Source: Palaemon carinicauda (taxonomy: Eukaryota; Arthropoda; Malacostraca; Decapoda; Palaemonidae). From it: a stretch of DNA of 64,000 nucleotides. The notes under the pieces were generated by a model, which saw only the letters and a list, made by a program, of their open reading frames with translations, did not search any database and had not been told where the DNA came from. How positions within the stretch are numbered: position 1 is the stretch's first letter; the number at the start of each line of letters is the position of its first letter. Below, in pieces: positions 1 through 11,309 of this stretch. The stretch lies in contig NC_090745.1 of assembly GCF_036898095.1 (NCBI RefSeq), forward strand, positions 81,735,241-81,799,240. The letters run 5' to 3'. Both the position numbers and the translations under genes were made by a program.

Positions 1-59
1 GGTTCAGTGTGAACTGCGTTGTGAGACCCCGAAGGGTCATAAGAGTTGTTCGTGCACTT

Positions 60-640
60 CAACTGATTGCGTGCGAGCCAATATGGTCGTGCGCGCGTGC
101 CAATACGTTCGTGCACTCCAATCCAATCGTGTGCGTGTGCCAATATGGTCGTGCGCTCCTATCCGATCGTGTGTGCCAAAATGGTCGTGCATGCGCGCCA
201 ATTTGGTCTTGCGCTATTACGCCAAACTGATGGTAGGCAGAAGGGAGCTCGTGCGCGTACCTATGAGGTTGTTGGCGCCCCTGGCGCGCATAAGGTTGCT
301 TGCGCGCAGTGTGTTGTTGCCGCGCATGGCGCACCACTGGATGTTCGAGCGCATAGCGAGCAACAGGATGTTCGAGCGCATGGAGAGCAACAGGATGTTC
401 GCGCATATGGCGAGCAACAGGATGTTCGCGCATATGGCGCGCCAAGGATGAACCCGCGGGCCATGATCGCCATTTTGCTTGCACTTGCCAAGACGGTCGT
501 GCACGCCAAGTTGGTCGTGCACGCCGATTTGGTCGAGCGCGCTAATTTGGCCGTGCGCGCGCGAGCTCTCAGGTTGGTGAGAGAACTCACTACTACACTC
601 ACCCGAAGGTTCCCGATAGCTTGTGTTATATGAGCGCGAA
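60..640. repeat. Degenerate short tandem repeats, GTCGTGCGCGCCAA type and a 27-bp unit
   Basis: From about 60 to 220 and 480 to 560 a unit of about 20-25 bp built on GCCAATATGGTCGTGCGC is repeated with many substitutions. At about 340-440 a cleaner 27-bp unit containing GAGCAACAGGATGTTCG occurs four times. Several frames are open on both strands because the units are multiples of three or nearly so. Those ORFs are low-complexity by-products unless they belong to the minus-strand gag of element A. Confidence 0.75.
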
Positions 641-689
641 CGATCAACACAACGAGAGTTTGGAAACTCTCTGTCATAAAAAGAATGAC

Positions 690-1400
690 TCAGGTCACGA
701 GAACCCGAAAGATCAGCGTGAACTGTGTTGCGCGAACCCGAAGGGTCAGCGCAACAAGAAACCGCAGTTTCCCAGTCACTAAACACCGAAGTGTCGGAGT
801 GACTAAAGTTACGAGAGCCCAAGGGTTCTGCGTAACTAATGTTACAAGACCCCGAAAGGTCAGCGTAACGAGAAACCGAAGTTTCCTTGTCACAAAACAC
901 CGAAGTGTCAGTGACTAAAGTTACGAGAGCCCTAGGGTTCAACGTAACTGAAGTTACGGGACCCAGAAGGGTCAGCGTAACGAGAAACCGCTGTTTCCCT
1001 GTCACAACACCGGAGTGTTAGAGTGACCAAAGTTACGAAAGCCAAGGGCTCAGCGTAACTAATGTTACGAGACCCAGGCTCAGCGTAACTAATGTTACGA
1101 GACCCCGAAGGGTCAGCGCAACGAGACACTGAAGTTTCCCTGTCACAAAAAAACGAAGTGTCAGAGTGACTAAAGTTACGAGAGCCCAACGGTTCTGCAT
1201 AACTAATGTTACGAGACCACAATTGATCAGCATAACGAGGAATCGAGGTTCCTCTGTCAAGAGACCCCGAAAGGTCGGCGTGATTGATGGCACACGTTCC
1301 CGAAGGCTCAATGTTACCATCGTTACGAAAGCCCGAAGGTTCAGCGTAACTGAAACCCGAAGGTTTCAAGGGGAGTCCCAAAGGACTCCTACTGTCATGA
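690..1400. repeat. 33-bp tandem array of nested inverted repeats (element A)
   Basis: Units recur mostly every 33 bp and each is a nested inverted repeat of about 29 nt. The outer stem reads GTTACG...CGTAAC and the inner stem reads, for example, GACCC...GGGTC. Clear units are at 727-755, 775-803, 808-836, 841-869, 920-948 and 953-981. Stems change in a paired way: GTTGCG/CGCAAC at 727-755, GTCACT/AGTGAC at 775-803, GTTACG/CGTAAC at 808-836. Short hairpins of GAAAC-CGAA-GTTTC type lie between some units. On the minus strand the array encodes a peptide repeat related to EPSGSRN. The same array type is present in element B at 11590-12330. Confidence 0.85.
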
Positions 1401-1623
1401 GAACCAGCAGGATCAACATGTGGTTACTCAGCCGAGAGGTGTGAGTGAGCGGGTTACCCAGTCTACCCCACCCCCACCCGCTAACTAGCGGATGGGGCAG
1501 TTATCCCTCACTAAAATTATCATGGCTCGTCTTTCAGCTGCGCCGAAAGTAATACCCTATTATAAATAAAGAAGGTTTGTATCTGTGTCGGAACAAATAG
1601 AATAAGGTAAATAAGGTAAGGTG

Positions 1624-1625
<2 letters not shown>

Positions 1626-1687
<62 letters not shown>
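1626..1687. repeat. (TC)n microsatellite
   Basis: About 30 uninterrupted TC dinucleotides. It directly abuts the repeat copy at 1688-2420 and equals, in reverse orientation, the (GA)n tract carried at the same internal position by the copies at 24206-25750 and 25751-28750. Confidence 0.95.
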
Positions 1688-1691
<4 letters not shown>

Positions 1692-2420
1692 TGTTTTTTT
1701 TTAATTCCGTTAAATCTTCATACTTCTTTGAAAATTATTAAAAAATCTTTATATCATCATACGATGTTTCGATCATGGGAATAGTAACGCATCGGAAGGA
1801 AATCACTTGATTTTCCTCTCGCCTTCCGCCAGAAATATGACGTCATCACACATTTTCTTAAATTTACGGTAAGTTGTATTAATCTTATAACTAATGATAC
1901 AGACCACTAAAACACTTGATACCGTTACTCAGTGTTTCGGTGATGGAATGCTGTAATAAGATTACACGGTAACAATGAAAGGAAATAATTGGGTTTGTCA
2001 GCGCGCTTCCGCCAGATACATGACGTCACAAGACACGTGAAGTAAACTCTACGAAGAATGATTTGCAAATTATGTAAATTCATTTTCTTTTTTCTTGAAA
2101 GAAATGAAAAGAAAATACTAACTTACCAAGCAAAAGTATTTCATTTTTATAATGTAAAAGGAAATATATATTCAAGGAAATATTTATCCTATTAGTATAT
2201 TGTACTTTCTTTAGAAAAATATTGATCTATTATCAGAGATTAAATAAAACTAGCGTACAGTCAAATTTACGCTACGTAGTACTCATGACAACCAATACAG
2301 ACCCACAAAATACTTTTTATCTTTACTTAATAATTCGATAATGGGAATACTAATACTAATCGTTAGCCTATTGGAAGGAAATCACTGTATTGTCCGTCGT
2401 TGCTCCGAGCTGTCGTTAAA
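1688..2420 (-). repeat. Copy of the (GA)n-bearing interspersed repeat
   Basis: Reverse complement of the internal part of the units at about 24480-25240 and 26020-26760. Shared landmarks are GACGTCA boxes beside CTTCCGCCAGA, the phrase CCTATTGGAAGGAAATCAC, and ATTTACGGTAAG. It has no coding capacity. It lacks the TIR-like ends seen in the large compound copy, so it is a fragment, and element A begins immediately beyond its microsatellite. Confidence 0.8.
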
Positions 2421-2469
2421 TGAGGACTACCTGTAAGAGGTTCCAATTAGAGAGAGATCACTTCCACAA

Positions 2470-4400
2470 CACTAACAAAATAAAATATTTGTTTTGTCTC
2501 AGGTTGCAAAAACTCTCTTTCAGAGAGATGCTGGATACCCTCCAGCCTTGAAGCCATTTGGATCCCAGTTTGATGTTAAATCTGAGCATGTGGTTGAAGC
2601 AGCAAGTTGTGGAAATGAGGAAGCTCTTTCATAACTTCCATCAGCAGCTTAAGAAGGTTGGGGTGCCATTCTGCAGGTTGCTATAAAGGGACTTCCTATG
2701 CAATGGATAGGATGGTTACGGATCTTACCCTGTTGAGGAGATACCTTATTAAGCAAAACAAGGGAACGTGTAGCTTCAGAGTTCTCCCACGCAAGCTGGA
2801 TTGATTGATTGATTGATTTGAGGTTTTCTCGTACCTTGACATCAAAACTCATTGACGCTGAATGCAAGTTGGAAGGCGAACTGAAGTATTACCTGTAGGT
2901 CTCGTACTGGTGAGCAATAAAACAGAAGGTTCAGGTTGGGGGATGTCGGGGGCAGATCCACTAGCGGTGCACACCGCAAAGTCATCAAGTTGTCCACTAT
3001 CTGAATGTCCAGAGATCCCTCGGGATTAACTATCGAGTCTCCCTGCTCAGACTGTATGCTATGATGTACTTTTCGCCAGGTATGACCTAGGCTGCCTGGG
3101 AGATCACATTGTCCTCTCTCCATCAAGGATTTCAACAGCCAGTTGACATCGTTGCCATGAAATAGAACCTCCTTACTAGTTAAATATAGGAGTTCCTGAG
3201 GTCGTGTTGTCGCGCATCAACACTATCGAGTAACCCGAAAGCTGTTGGAAATGTTGAAGAGCAAGGTACATAACTTTCAGGTGGTTTATGTGGCGGTCCC
3301 TTTCTTCTGATGCATTTGTGAAGAACATCAACTCAAAAGAATGAAAAAGAATATTCACTGTTCTGAGAAGGATCCACCAATTTAGGTCTTTCCTCTGATC
3401 CGACCCACTGGAATGACCATTCCGGGAGGATCCCTGCCCAAAGACCAAAAGGTCTTCAGCTTCCACTGAAGTGACAGCATGCGAAGGAGACTGTTGGGCA
3501 CTACAACGCTCTAAAAAGGCCAGATGACTCAGCAGGTCCTCGAATGGATGGGCTTGTAGCGACCTTCACAACAGTAACTGATGAGCCACTTCATTGAATC
3601 TTGCGATTCTTAACTGCAACGGGAAAACTTTTCTTCATGTCTATCAGCATTCCAAGATACATCAGGATCTACTTGGGTTCCAAAGAGGACTTCTACAAGT
3701 TTACCAGAACCCCCTAGATGGTGGCAACCTTGAAAGACATGGGTCAATGTTGGAGAAGGGTCTCCATCAAATCTGTCAAGAATAGCCAATTGTCTATATA
3801 ACAGTGAAGGCGAATGCCATTGCATATACCCATGCTGAACTAAAATGAATACTAAAGTTTACACCTGAGGAGCTGTTGACAGACCAAACCCAGCATCCAA
3901 ATTGGAATATCTTTTTGTGCAGATAGAAACTTAAGTACTTCTTTGAAGACGGTTGGCGAGCTTATCTGGCAAGACAGCTTGGAGACTTGTGGAGTCTCAC
4001 AAGACCACAGTGGCAAAGCACAGGGTAGCAGGAGCGTTATGAGTAGCTGTGAGGTCCAAAGAACTCAACTTCGAAGAGCCAGAGTGCTCTGACGATAAGA
4101 TACACTGGAAAATAGAACAGGATCGAGACTTGTGACCAAAACTAGCCACTGGAAAGTGACCATGAACAAGACTCGCCACATTTTCACTAGCTTCAACAGC
4201 TTTTTAAAGGTTTTAAAGTTGCACATGAATGGAAAAAGCAAGGGACAGTGACAATACACTAGCCAGCAAGACAATACACTAGAGACTGACCATATATACA
4301 TAAGCTCAGTGCCCAAACCCTTCTCCACCCAAGCTAGGACTAGGCAATGGCTGCTGATGCCTCAGAAGGTAGACCTAGAGGCTCCCCATACCCCCTATCC
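2470..4400 (-). mobile_element. Decayed DIRS remnant (RT / RNase H)
   Basis: No intact ORF, but minus-strand fragments follow the order of a DIRS pol. An RT-palm-like relic lies at 3610-3825. An RNase H-like stretch at 3176-3466 carries FFTNASEE and, later, MRDNTTSG. The conserved post-RNase H motif LFYCSPVRDLQ lies in 2842-3135 and matches LYCSPVPDPQ in element B and LYCSPVPDPA in element G. The DNA at 2520-2640 aligns by eye with 8555-8640 of B. No terminal repeats were recognised, so the limits are approximate. The 4065-4390 part cannot be assigned. Confidence 0.6.
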
Positions 4401-4776
4401 TTAGCTCACAAGGATGGTGAGATTGCAGACACTACAAGAAACCCCAGTTTGGCAGATCACCAGGCAGGGACGTTTCCAATGAGCCACTAAACCCTAAACC
4501 TAGACTTCACAAGAAAGCAACGAATTTTCTAATCTGAGGATGATTTATAAAGCATTTTAAATTCTAACTTACTGTTATGAAGCCAAACTAGTAATTTACT
4601 TGGGTGAATGTAAACGAGAATGCTCAATCCATTCTCTCGACTTCAGTTGGATTTTTGGATTTATAAAAGTTTTTAAAGTATTTGCCTAACTTATGGAAAT
4701 TCAACAATTATCTTCAGTGACAGACTCAAGTTTGGGACAGCTGTCAAAACTCTTAATTTTCTTACTATTTACTTAT
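4400..4776. other. Unassigned AT-rich interval
   Basis: I see no coding, RNA or repeat signature in this stretch. It presumably belongs to an intron or flank of the UQCRC2 gene, since it lies 3' of the 13740-13959 exon. Confidence 0.4.
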
Positions 4777-6146
4777 ACTACAAATTTTTACATAATTTGT
4801 ATTTTTCCTAGCCATACGAACTGGAGTCATTTATATGGGGGTTACTTCTGGTTTCCTTTACTACGGCCAGACTATCAAAAAGAAATCGGTAGATTACGTC
4901 ATGTTGCGCTGCACATGACTCATCATGCTTGTATCAACCCCTTATTCACAACATTTCTGGTCAAAGACTTACGGGTTGGCTGAAGCGGGACCTTTGGTAA
5001 ATGACTCAGGTTTGTACAGCTAGCAAAAAATACATATATAAAATTTGTAGTTTATTCCTACGCAAATAAAAACTTCTGAGTTATTCATATGGGGAGTCTT
5101 CCTTACGTGGGAGGAAATCTCTGTAAAGGTAGGACATGGCTGCTACCTCCGTGTTAGCCAGTTTCAGTCCTGAAATCGTAGCGGGTAAATTCGGCAGTCT
5201 TTCCGCCGGTACTGAGGGTACTAAGTTAGCCACATCCGGGTCAATGGGATGTGTGCTCTGAAAGGCGCCAGAGTTCACGTAAAAATGTCTCTGGCCCAAC
5301 AGAGATAATGGAGGAAGCTTTAAACATCTACTCACTTTTAGTTTTCAGTAAGACTTGAAGTATTCAAAACTCGAGCATGTCCTTGATTTGGCTGGAAAAG
5401 ATCTTGTCAAACCTAATTCTGGGGCTCTGAGACTGCAAGAAGGTAGCGTCGAAAGCGCACGATCTGTTAGCAGTCTGTACTAAAGGAGGCTTATCCCAAC
5501 CTCTTAAATGGTGGATGAGGCTCATAATCTTAATGAAGTGTGAGGCTTCCGAGCTCAATACCAGGGCCCAAACGGGGCAGGGGGTATATCAGCAGAGCTT
5601 GATACCAAGGAGTCATAAAATGTAATGATATCCCAATAAGAATATTCCCTTTTAACAGAGCTCTTAACCTTTCCTCTTAACGTCCTTCCCTTCCCGAGAG
5701 TAATAACGGGAAGAGGAGACAGAGAAGGAGTGGGAGGAATCCAGTTCACTCCCATCGTAAGAACGTTCACCTCTGTATCCTGAACGGGAAGCAGAGGAGT
5801 TGAAGTCTCTCTCAGAACTTCATTTACAAGGCGAGAGTTCTCAGCACTCGGCCATCTTGAACGCCTAGGGCAAGGACCATGTCTACGTCGTCCGTCAATC
5901 CGTTCTTCTACACCAGATGGGGGAGTGATCCTCGGTAAGGGGGGGGGGGGAGACTTTCCGCGCCCCTTATCCGCTTTCTGTACCCGTAAAAAGTTATCTG
6001 AAAGAGAATACCGTTCAGTAGAACGGTTATCATGATAATCAAGATCGTCAGACTAATTTCTTTTTTATTGTCTGGCCGTAGAAAACAAAACCAAAAGTGC
6101 CCCTGTATAAATGACTCAGAAGTTTGTATACGCAAAGAAATAAACA
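4777..6146 (-). mobile_element. Short, internally deleted DIRS-like element D
   Basis: A complete but small element. The left terminus (about 4777-4960) and right terminus (about 6030-6146) are inverted copies; both contain CTACGGCCAGAC and an AAAAAGAAAT stretch. Next to the left terminus, at about 4985-5095, is an internal complementary region: its first half is complementary to the left outer end and its second half (TACGCAAATAAAAACTTCTGA) is complementary to the right outer end. Only about 0.9 kb lies between. Short minus-strand frames at 5081-5335, 5364-5558 and 5555-5770 look like pieces of a gag-like protein. No RT, RNase H or recombinase is present, so it would need a helper element. 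Confidence 0.7.
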
Positions 6147-6279
6147 ATGTTTTGGTATACCAATTTAAACAAGAGAACTTCAGTTCACAAATTTGACTCA
6201 GGTAGTCAAGTTAGAATACCTCATAAAAAGCAAAAAGAAATCTGGCTCTGCCGTCCGGTCACATTCAATAAAAAAAGAT

Positions 6280-6955
6280 AAGTTTTTAATCTTCTCACTA
6301 AATCACTAACAAGATCAGGTAAAGCTAATTTAAAGCACCTAAATTTGAGCTTCTTCTCTCCCACATTGTTAACATCAAGATACATTGATTTAAAACCTCA
6401 AAAATTCTTGATTCTTCTATCACTCATTGATAAGATCAAGCTATAAAGATCTAAAAGCCGAAAAATTCTTGATACTTCTCTCTCACTAATAAGATCAAAA
6501 TACATTGATTTTAAAGCTAAAAAAATCTTGATTCCTCTACCCCTCAATGATAAAATCAAGCTACATTAATTTAAAAACTGAAAATTTTTTTATTCTTCTT
6601 TCCCTCCCTGATAACATCAAGATAAATTGATTTACAACCTGAAAAATTCTTGCTTTCTTTCCTTCAATGATAAGATAAAGCTACATTGATTTAAAAGCTA
6701 GAAAATTCTTGATCCTTTTATAACTCACTGATAAGACCATGTTACATTGATTTAAAAGCTCAAAATAATATTCATTCTTTGCAATCACTGACAAGGTCAA
6801 TCTACATTACTCTAAAAGCTCAAAAATTCTTGATTCTTCTCTCCCTCACTGATAACATCAAGCAACGTTGATTTAAGGTGAAAAAATTCTTATTCTTGAT
6901 TCTCCTGATCCTCACTGGTAAGATCAAGCTACATTGATTTAAAATCATGACAAAT
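6280..6955. repeat. AT-rich minisatellite, unit about 60 bp
   Basis: Roughly eleven degenerate units containing GATAAGATCAAG, CTACATTGATTTAAAAGCT and AAAATTCTTGATTCTTCT in fixed order. Divergence between units is moderate, so it is not very recent. It ends immediately before the left terminus of element B at about 6962. No ORF. Confidence 0.9.
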
Positions 6956-7984
6956 TTATATAAGTAATCTGTATTTTTACTAACATACAAACATGGAGCT
7001 ATTCATAGGGATATACTTTCGGCGAAGCTGAAAGACAAGCCATGATAATTTTAACGAGGGATAACCACCCCAACCGCTAGTAAGCGGGGAGTGGGGGTAG
7101 CAGACTACCCCACTCATTCACACACTTGGGCTGAGCACCCACTTTGCTTTCTGGCAGGACTTCTTGGGAGGCAGGGCTAGCGGGCCAATTTGTATAAACA
7201 TCTCCAGGTTTTTATGTTAAGAAAAATTGAAATTACTTGCAAATTTGTCATTGGTTCCGACACAAATACAGACCCTTCACTATTAATAGGGATGACTTAC
7301 CTCTTAGAAGGGTGAAGTCCTCACCAACTGGCTTTGGCATTGACCCGGGGTTCTCTCTCTTTGGTATAAAACAGAAGGTAGTAAGGACCATGCCCTCGCT
7401 AAAATAGTTGTGCCACGCACAATTAGCAGCCTACATATGCTGTGTGTTTGTGATACTAGCAATGTGGCTGGTCTTAGTAATAGGATTTCGAGTCATAGGA
7501 ATCAGAGTACTCAGACCTTGCCCTATAGCCTCCCTCATAGGGGTATTGGGGATGCCACAAGTATTACTTCTATACTTAGGATACACAAGCAGAGAGGTGA
7601 GATCAGCTGTGCTGGGTACCATGGTGCTGATTTCCTCAGGGGGAGAGGTGAAAGGAAGTTGGAAGCTAATCATTCTTAACTCGTTCACTCTAAACTAACA
7701 CTGGTGACCTTGCAGATCCAAGACAAAATTGTATTTCTTTTGACCCGCCTCTTGACCTTCCCCGTGCTGACAAATAGTGCTGAAACACAAGGGCGAGCTG
7801 CTGCTGTTCTTTGAAGGTAACACCTCAGACTTCTTACTGGGCAAAGTACCAAATGGTCTGGATCTTTGGTTACACAACGGAGACTCTCTATCTAGAATAG
7901 GCCGAATCTAGAATCCATCACACCCAGATTTTGAGTCTTAACAATGAACTCAGGGATGAAGTTGAGTATTATTTCTACCCATCA

Positions 7985-8194
7985 TCATGAATGGAAGACA
8001 TCGTAAGATAGATCATGCAGCTCACCGACTCTCTTGGCCGAAGCCAAAGCAAGTAGGAACACCATTTTCCGGGTAAGGTAGTGATCTGTTGCCTGGCATA
8101 ATGGTTCGTAGGGGGGACCCTTCAGAGATTGAAGGACCCGAACCATGTTCCAAGGAGGAGGTCTTAAGTTCCGACTAGGATCAAGTAATCTCAT
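7985..8194 (-). pseudogene. Tyrosine recombinase remnant of element B
   Basis: A 69-residue fragment with KMVFLLALASAKRVGELHDL. This is the block around the first catalytic arginine of DIRS recombinases; compare ATAKRVSEVHAF in element G and ASGARVSEIVAL in element E. The C-terminal HxxR and Tyr parts are not readable in one frame downstream (7700-7980), so the gene is broken. Confidence 0.65.
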
Positions 8195-8243
8195 AACTCC
8201 GTATGAGTAACGGAAGTTTGGACGAGGAAGAAATACCTAATCC

Positions 8244-8377
8244 TTTCAGTTTAAAGGTGAACTCAAGGCTATCTGGTAGCCTTTGACAGCCAAACCTGAG
8301 AGAAGCCTTTTTTCAGTTTAAAGGTAAACTCAAGGCTATCCGGTAGCCTTTGACAGCCAAAACTGAGAGAAGCCTTT
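8244..8377. repeat. 67-bp tandem duplication in element B
   Basis: Two adjacent near-identical copies (8244-8310 and 8311-8377) beginning TTTCAGTTTAAAGGT and containing GGTAGCCTTTGACAGCC. They differ at only a few bases, so the duplication is younger than the element itself. Confidence 0.9.
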
Positions 8378-8636
8378 CTTCCCTAAGTGTACAAGGAACT
8401 CCTTAATGGTTGGAATAGAGGCATCGAGGGGAGCATTACCCCTTCCACAACAACGGCCACAGAAAAGAGCTCATTTTACCTGGCAGATTGACGCTGAAGA
8501 GCGTCTGAGGTGTCCAGCCATTCTTTTCGCAACTTGTTGAAAAAAGCCTCTCTGAGAGAGGAGGTGCTGGACAGTCTCCAGGCATGAAGTCAAAGTGAAT
8601 CTACAGCTTTGTGGAAGATGTTGGCATGCAGCTGTT

Positions 8637-9240
8637 TTAGAAGATCGTGACATGGAAGGAGCTCCTACGGAATCTCCGAGAGGAGTTCCAGATGGTCCGT
8701 GACCATTCTGCTTGATGCCACAGCGGAGCTATTAGAATCCTCGATAAGTTCTTGATTATTCTGACCAGGTTGAGGACTTTTCTCATCAGACAGAACAGGG
8801 GGAAAGCGTTCATGTCCATGTTCTCGCACCATTGTTGGAATGCATCTTGCCAAAGAGCTTGGGGGTCCGGGACTGGGGAACAGTACAGCGGGAACCTCAA
8901 GTTCAGAGCCGTTGCAAACAGGTCCATAGTTGGGGAACCCCACAAAGTCAGGATTTTGTTGGCTACTAGACGATTCAAAGTTCACTAGGAGCCCACTATC
9001 TGAATTGCTGAGCTCAGATTGTCTGCAAGCACTTTCCTTTTGCCTGGAATGAAGCAAGCAGTTAGGGTTACCGATTTGTCTTCTGTCCTTCTGAGTATCT
9101 CTACAGCTAGATGGCACGGAGGCTGCGAAAAGGTAATGCCTTGATTGTTTAAGTAATCTACTACCATGGTATTGTTGCTCATTAACACCGCGAGTGTCTT
9201 GCCAGGAACTGGTGGAACTGGCGGATCTGCTGGAGAGCAC
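8637..9240 (-). pseudogene. RNase H and linker region of element B
   Basis: Two overlapping frames (8637-8978 and 8985-9188) hold the RNase H end and the post-RNase H linker. Visible are MSNNTMVVDYLNNQG (the third catalytic aspartate block of DIRS RNase H reads SDNTTALAYI in G, so the Asp is Asn here), VLADNLS, WGSPTMDLFATALN and FPLYCSPVPDPQALW. The frames are shifted relative to each other. Function is lost; identity is supported by the strong motif match with element G. Confidence 0.7.
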
Positions 9241-9473
9241 GGAAGGCTGCCCTCATCTCTAAGAGATTTGTGTGCTGATACCTTTCTGAATCAGACCAAC
9301 GGCCAGATATACTGTAGTGTGGTGCAGCATGTGGCCCAGCCCCCACCTTTCTTTTGATGCATCTGAAAAGAGCATCAATTACTGGGGAAGAACGAGAAGA
9401 TCAACCCCTTTGCAGAGGTTCTTGTCTGCTAGCCACCATCTGAGGTCCCTCTGTGCCTCTTGTCCTATGTGGA

Positions 9474-10404
9474 CTAGGAGATCCCAGAATCGATGGCCTG
9501 ATTCAACTTGGATGTGAGACGTCCATTGGGAACTAGACGTGGCAAAAAAGATAGATGACCGAGCAGACCTAACCAGCGCTGGGCTGGGAGCTCTTCTCGC
9601 CGGAGGAAGGGCTGTGCTACCTTCCTCAGCCTCTGAATTCTTTCGTCTGATGGAAAAGCTTTGTGCTGTTTGGTGTCTATCAACATGCCCAGGTATACCA
9701 ATTTTTGAGAGGGGAGCAGTTGAGACTTCTCGGGATTTACCATGATCCCCCGGTCTTGGCAAAATCTAAGAAGCTCGTATCGGTGGTGAAGAAGGGTCGC
9801 CTCCAAGTCTGCTACAATCATCCAGAAGTCCAGATATTTTAGGAGACAGATGCCAATTCTGTGAGCCCATGATGACACAAGGGCGAACACTCTCGTGAAC
9901 ACTTAGGGTGCTGTGGAAAGACCGAAGCCCAGCACCTTGAACTGGTATTGCTACTGGTTTAGCATGAATCTTCCATACTTCCTGGATAACTCATGATTGG
10001 GATCTGGAAGTATGCGTCCTTGAGATCCATAGTGCACATGAAGTCTTGCGGTCTTATTGCTTGTCTGACTGTGTTGGCTGTCTTCATCTTGAACGAGGTT
10101 GACTGCCAAACATGTTCAAGGCTGACAGACCAAATGCCTTTCTTACAAGAGTAGACTGTAAAAGCCTGGGGACCCGTCGAGGACCTCTTAGAGAGCACCC
10201 TTCTCCAACATGGTCTGGACTTCCGTCCGGAGGGCTATCTCCTTTGCGGATTCCTTTACATAGGAGTTCAATGGGACTGGATCCCAATTTAATGGAGGGA
10301 GAGAGAGCCTGAACGGGATGCAATACCCTGAACAAATCACCTCGACCGTCAAGGGTTCGGCCCAGTGGTGCCTCCACCTTAGCTAGCACTTCTGCAAGCA
10401 TCAC
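9474..10404 (-). pseudogene. Reverse transcriptase remnant of element B
   Basis: Minus-strand frames 9474-9902 and 9959-10198 contain an RT palm. FMCTMDLKDAYFQIPI is the A block with the first catalytic Asp. LLKYLDFWMIV corresponds to YLDDW in intact relatives, with the second Asp of the catalytic pair replaced by Phe. VYLGMLIDTKQHKAFPS is the conserved stretch after it. Frame changes separate the blocks. It is a DIRS-type RT by motif order and by its linkage to RNase H and recombinase remnants to the left. Confidence 0.75.
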
Positions 10405-11309
10405 CCAACAGGTGGACGAATGGGAGGATTGCCCGTCCTAACGGGATCAGCCTCTGCCAGATCCATTATTTCCTTTCCCTCCACGGAAAGACTTTTTGCC
10501 TCGAAAGGACTTCTTAAGACACCCATGGGCCCTGTTGTTTTGGGACTGTAGCCCTACCTGTCGGCGATTTAGAAGAAGGCTGCTTCTTGTGTGGCGGAAA
10601 TTGGTACAGCCTTGATGTTAAGGCCTTTTGAATGAGGGAGTCATGGTTGGACTTCCTCCACCCTTCAGCCACCCACTCGACATCCTCCAGCTCAAAGATG
10701 AAACTCCCCTAGAAGGAGGGTCTCAGCCCAGACACCTCGGCCTGTGGGAGCTGTCGATGAAACCTGCCAATGATCAAGTATCTCCTCTTCAGGATGGTGT
10801 TAGCCCAAAGGTTTATCACCTGGTGGGAGAAGAAATTGATCGCCCTAGAGCCTGACAAAGGGAAGGTTTCCATCGACCGCCTCGTGGATTCCCGAGACCA
10901 GTCCTGATACCGGATCAGTCATCCAAACGACTCCAATCAGAAATCAAGCCCGAAGTTGCCTGCATGGCATACTTTGCATCTTTTTCCTGGTTAAGGATAT
11001 CTCTGGCCAAATACGAGACAGAGACCCATTAGTTTCTCGAAGGGTAAGCCCTTTGCGAGTGCCTTTATCGAATGGTCTAGAGGCAAGCCCGGAAGAGGCT
11101 CATTGAGAATCTCATACCTCTTCTACTGATCATAAGGTGGCGGGAGGAGTTTAAAGGAGGCGTTGGAGTGAAGGGAAGTGGAGGAACCTGTGGCCTGAGC
11201 CGCTGCCTTCTGCCTGGCGCTCCTCAACTCATTTGATCAGGGCAAAGCTGCACTGGCCTTCGGGGATCTCTGGGTACCATAGACCTGGTCAAGGACTGTG
11301 TCTGTTCTC

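Larger units (their letters stand above)
1..1606 (-). mobile_element. DIRS-like element A, 5' end (truncated by window edge)
   Basis: Only the 5' part of a minus-strand DIRS-type element is inside the window. Its outer inverted terminal repeat (about 1438-1606) closely resembles the right terminus of element B (13479-13637). Both contain the CCGCTAACTAGCGG palindrome, a Pyr-rich CTTTCAGCT stretch and a GTTTGTAT-type outer end. Inside the terminus the sequence is almost entirely tandem repeats (1-640 and 690-1400). Minus-strand reading frames stay open through them, for example 217-1005 and 932-1381, so this is probably the repeat-rich part of a gag-like ORF. RT, RNase H and recombinase would lie left of the window. 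Element boundaries and gag assignment are inferred from B. Confidence 0.7.

Noticed and set aside
690..1400. CRISPR-like array (regular repeats and variable spacers)
   Set aside because: Eukaryotic context, units vary throughout and are nested inverted repeats without unique spacers; no cas genes.
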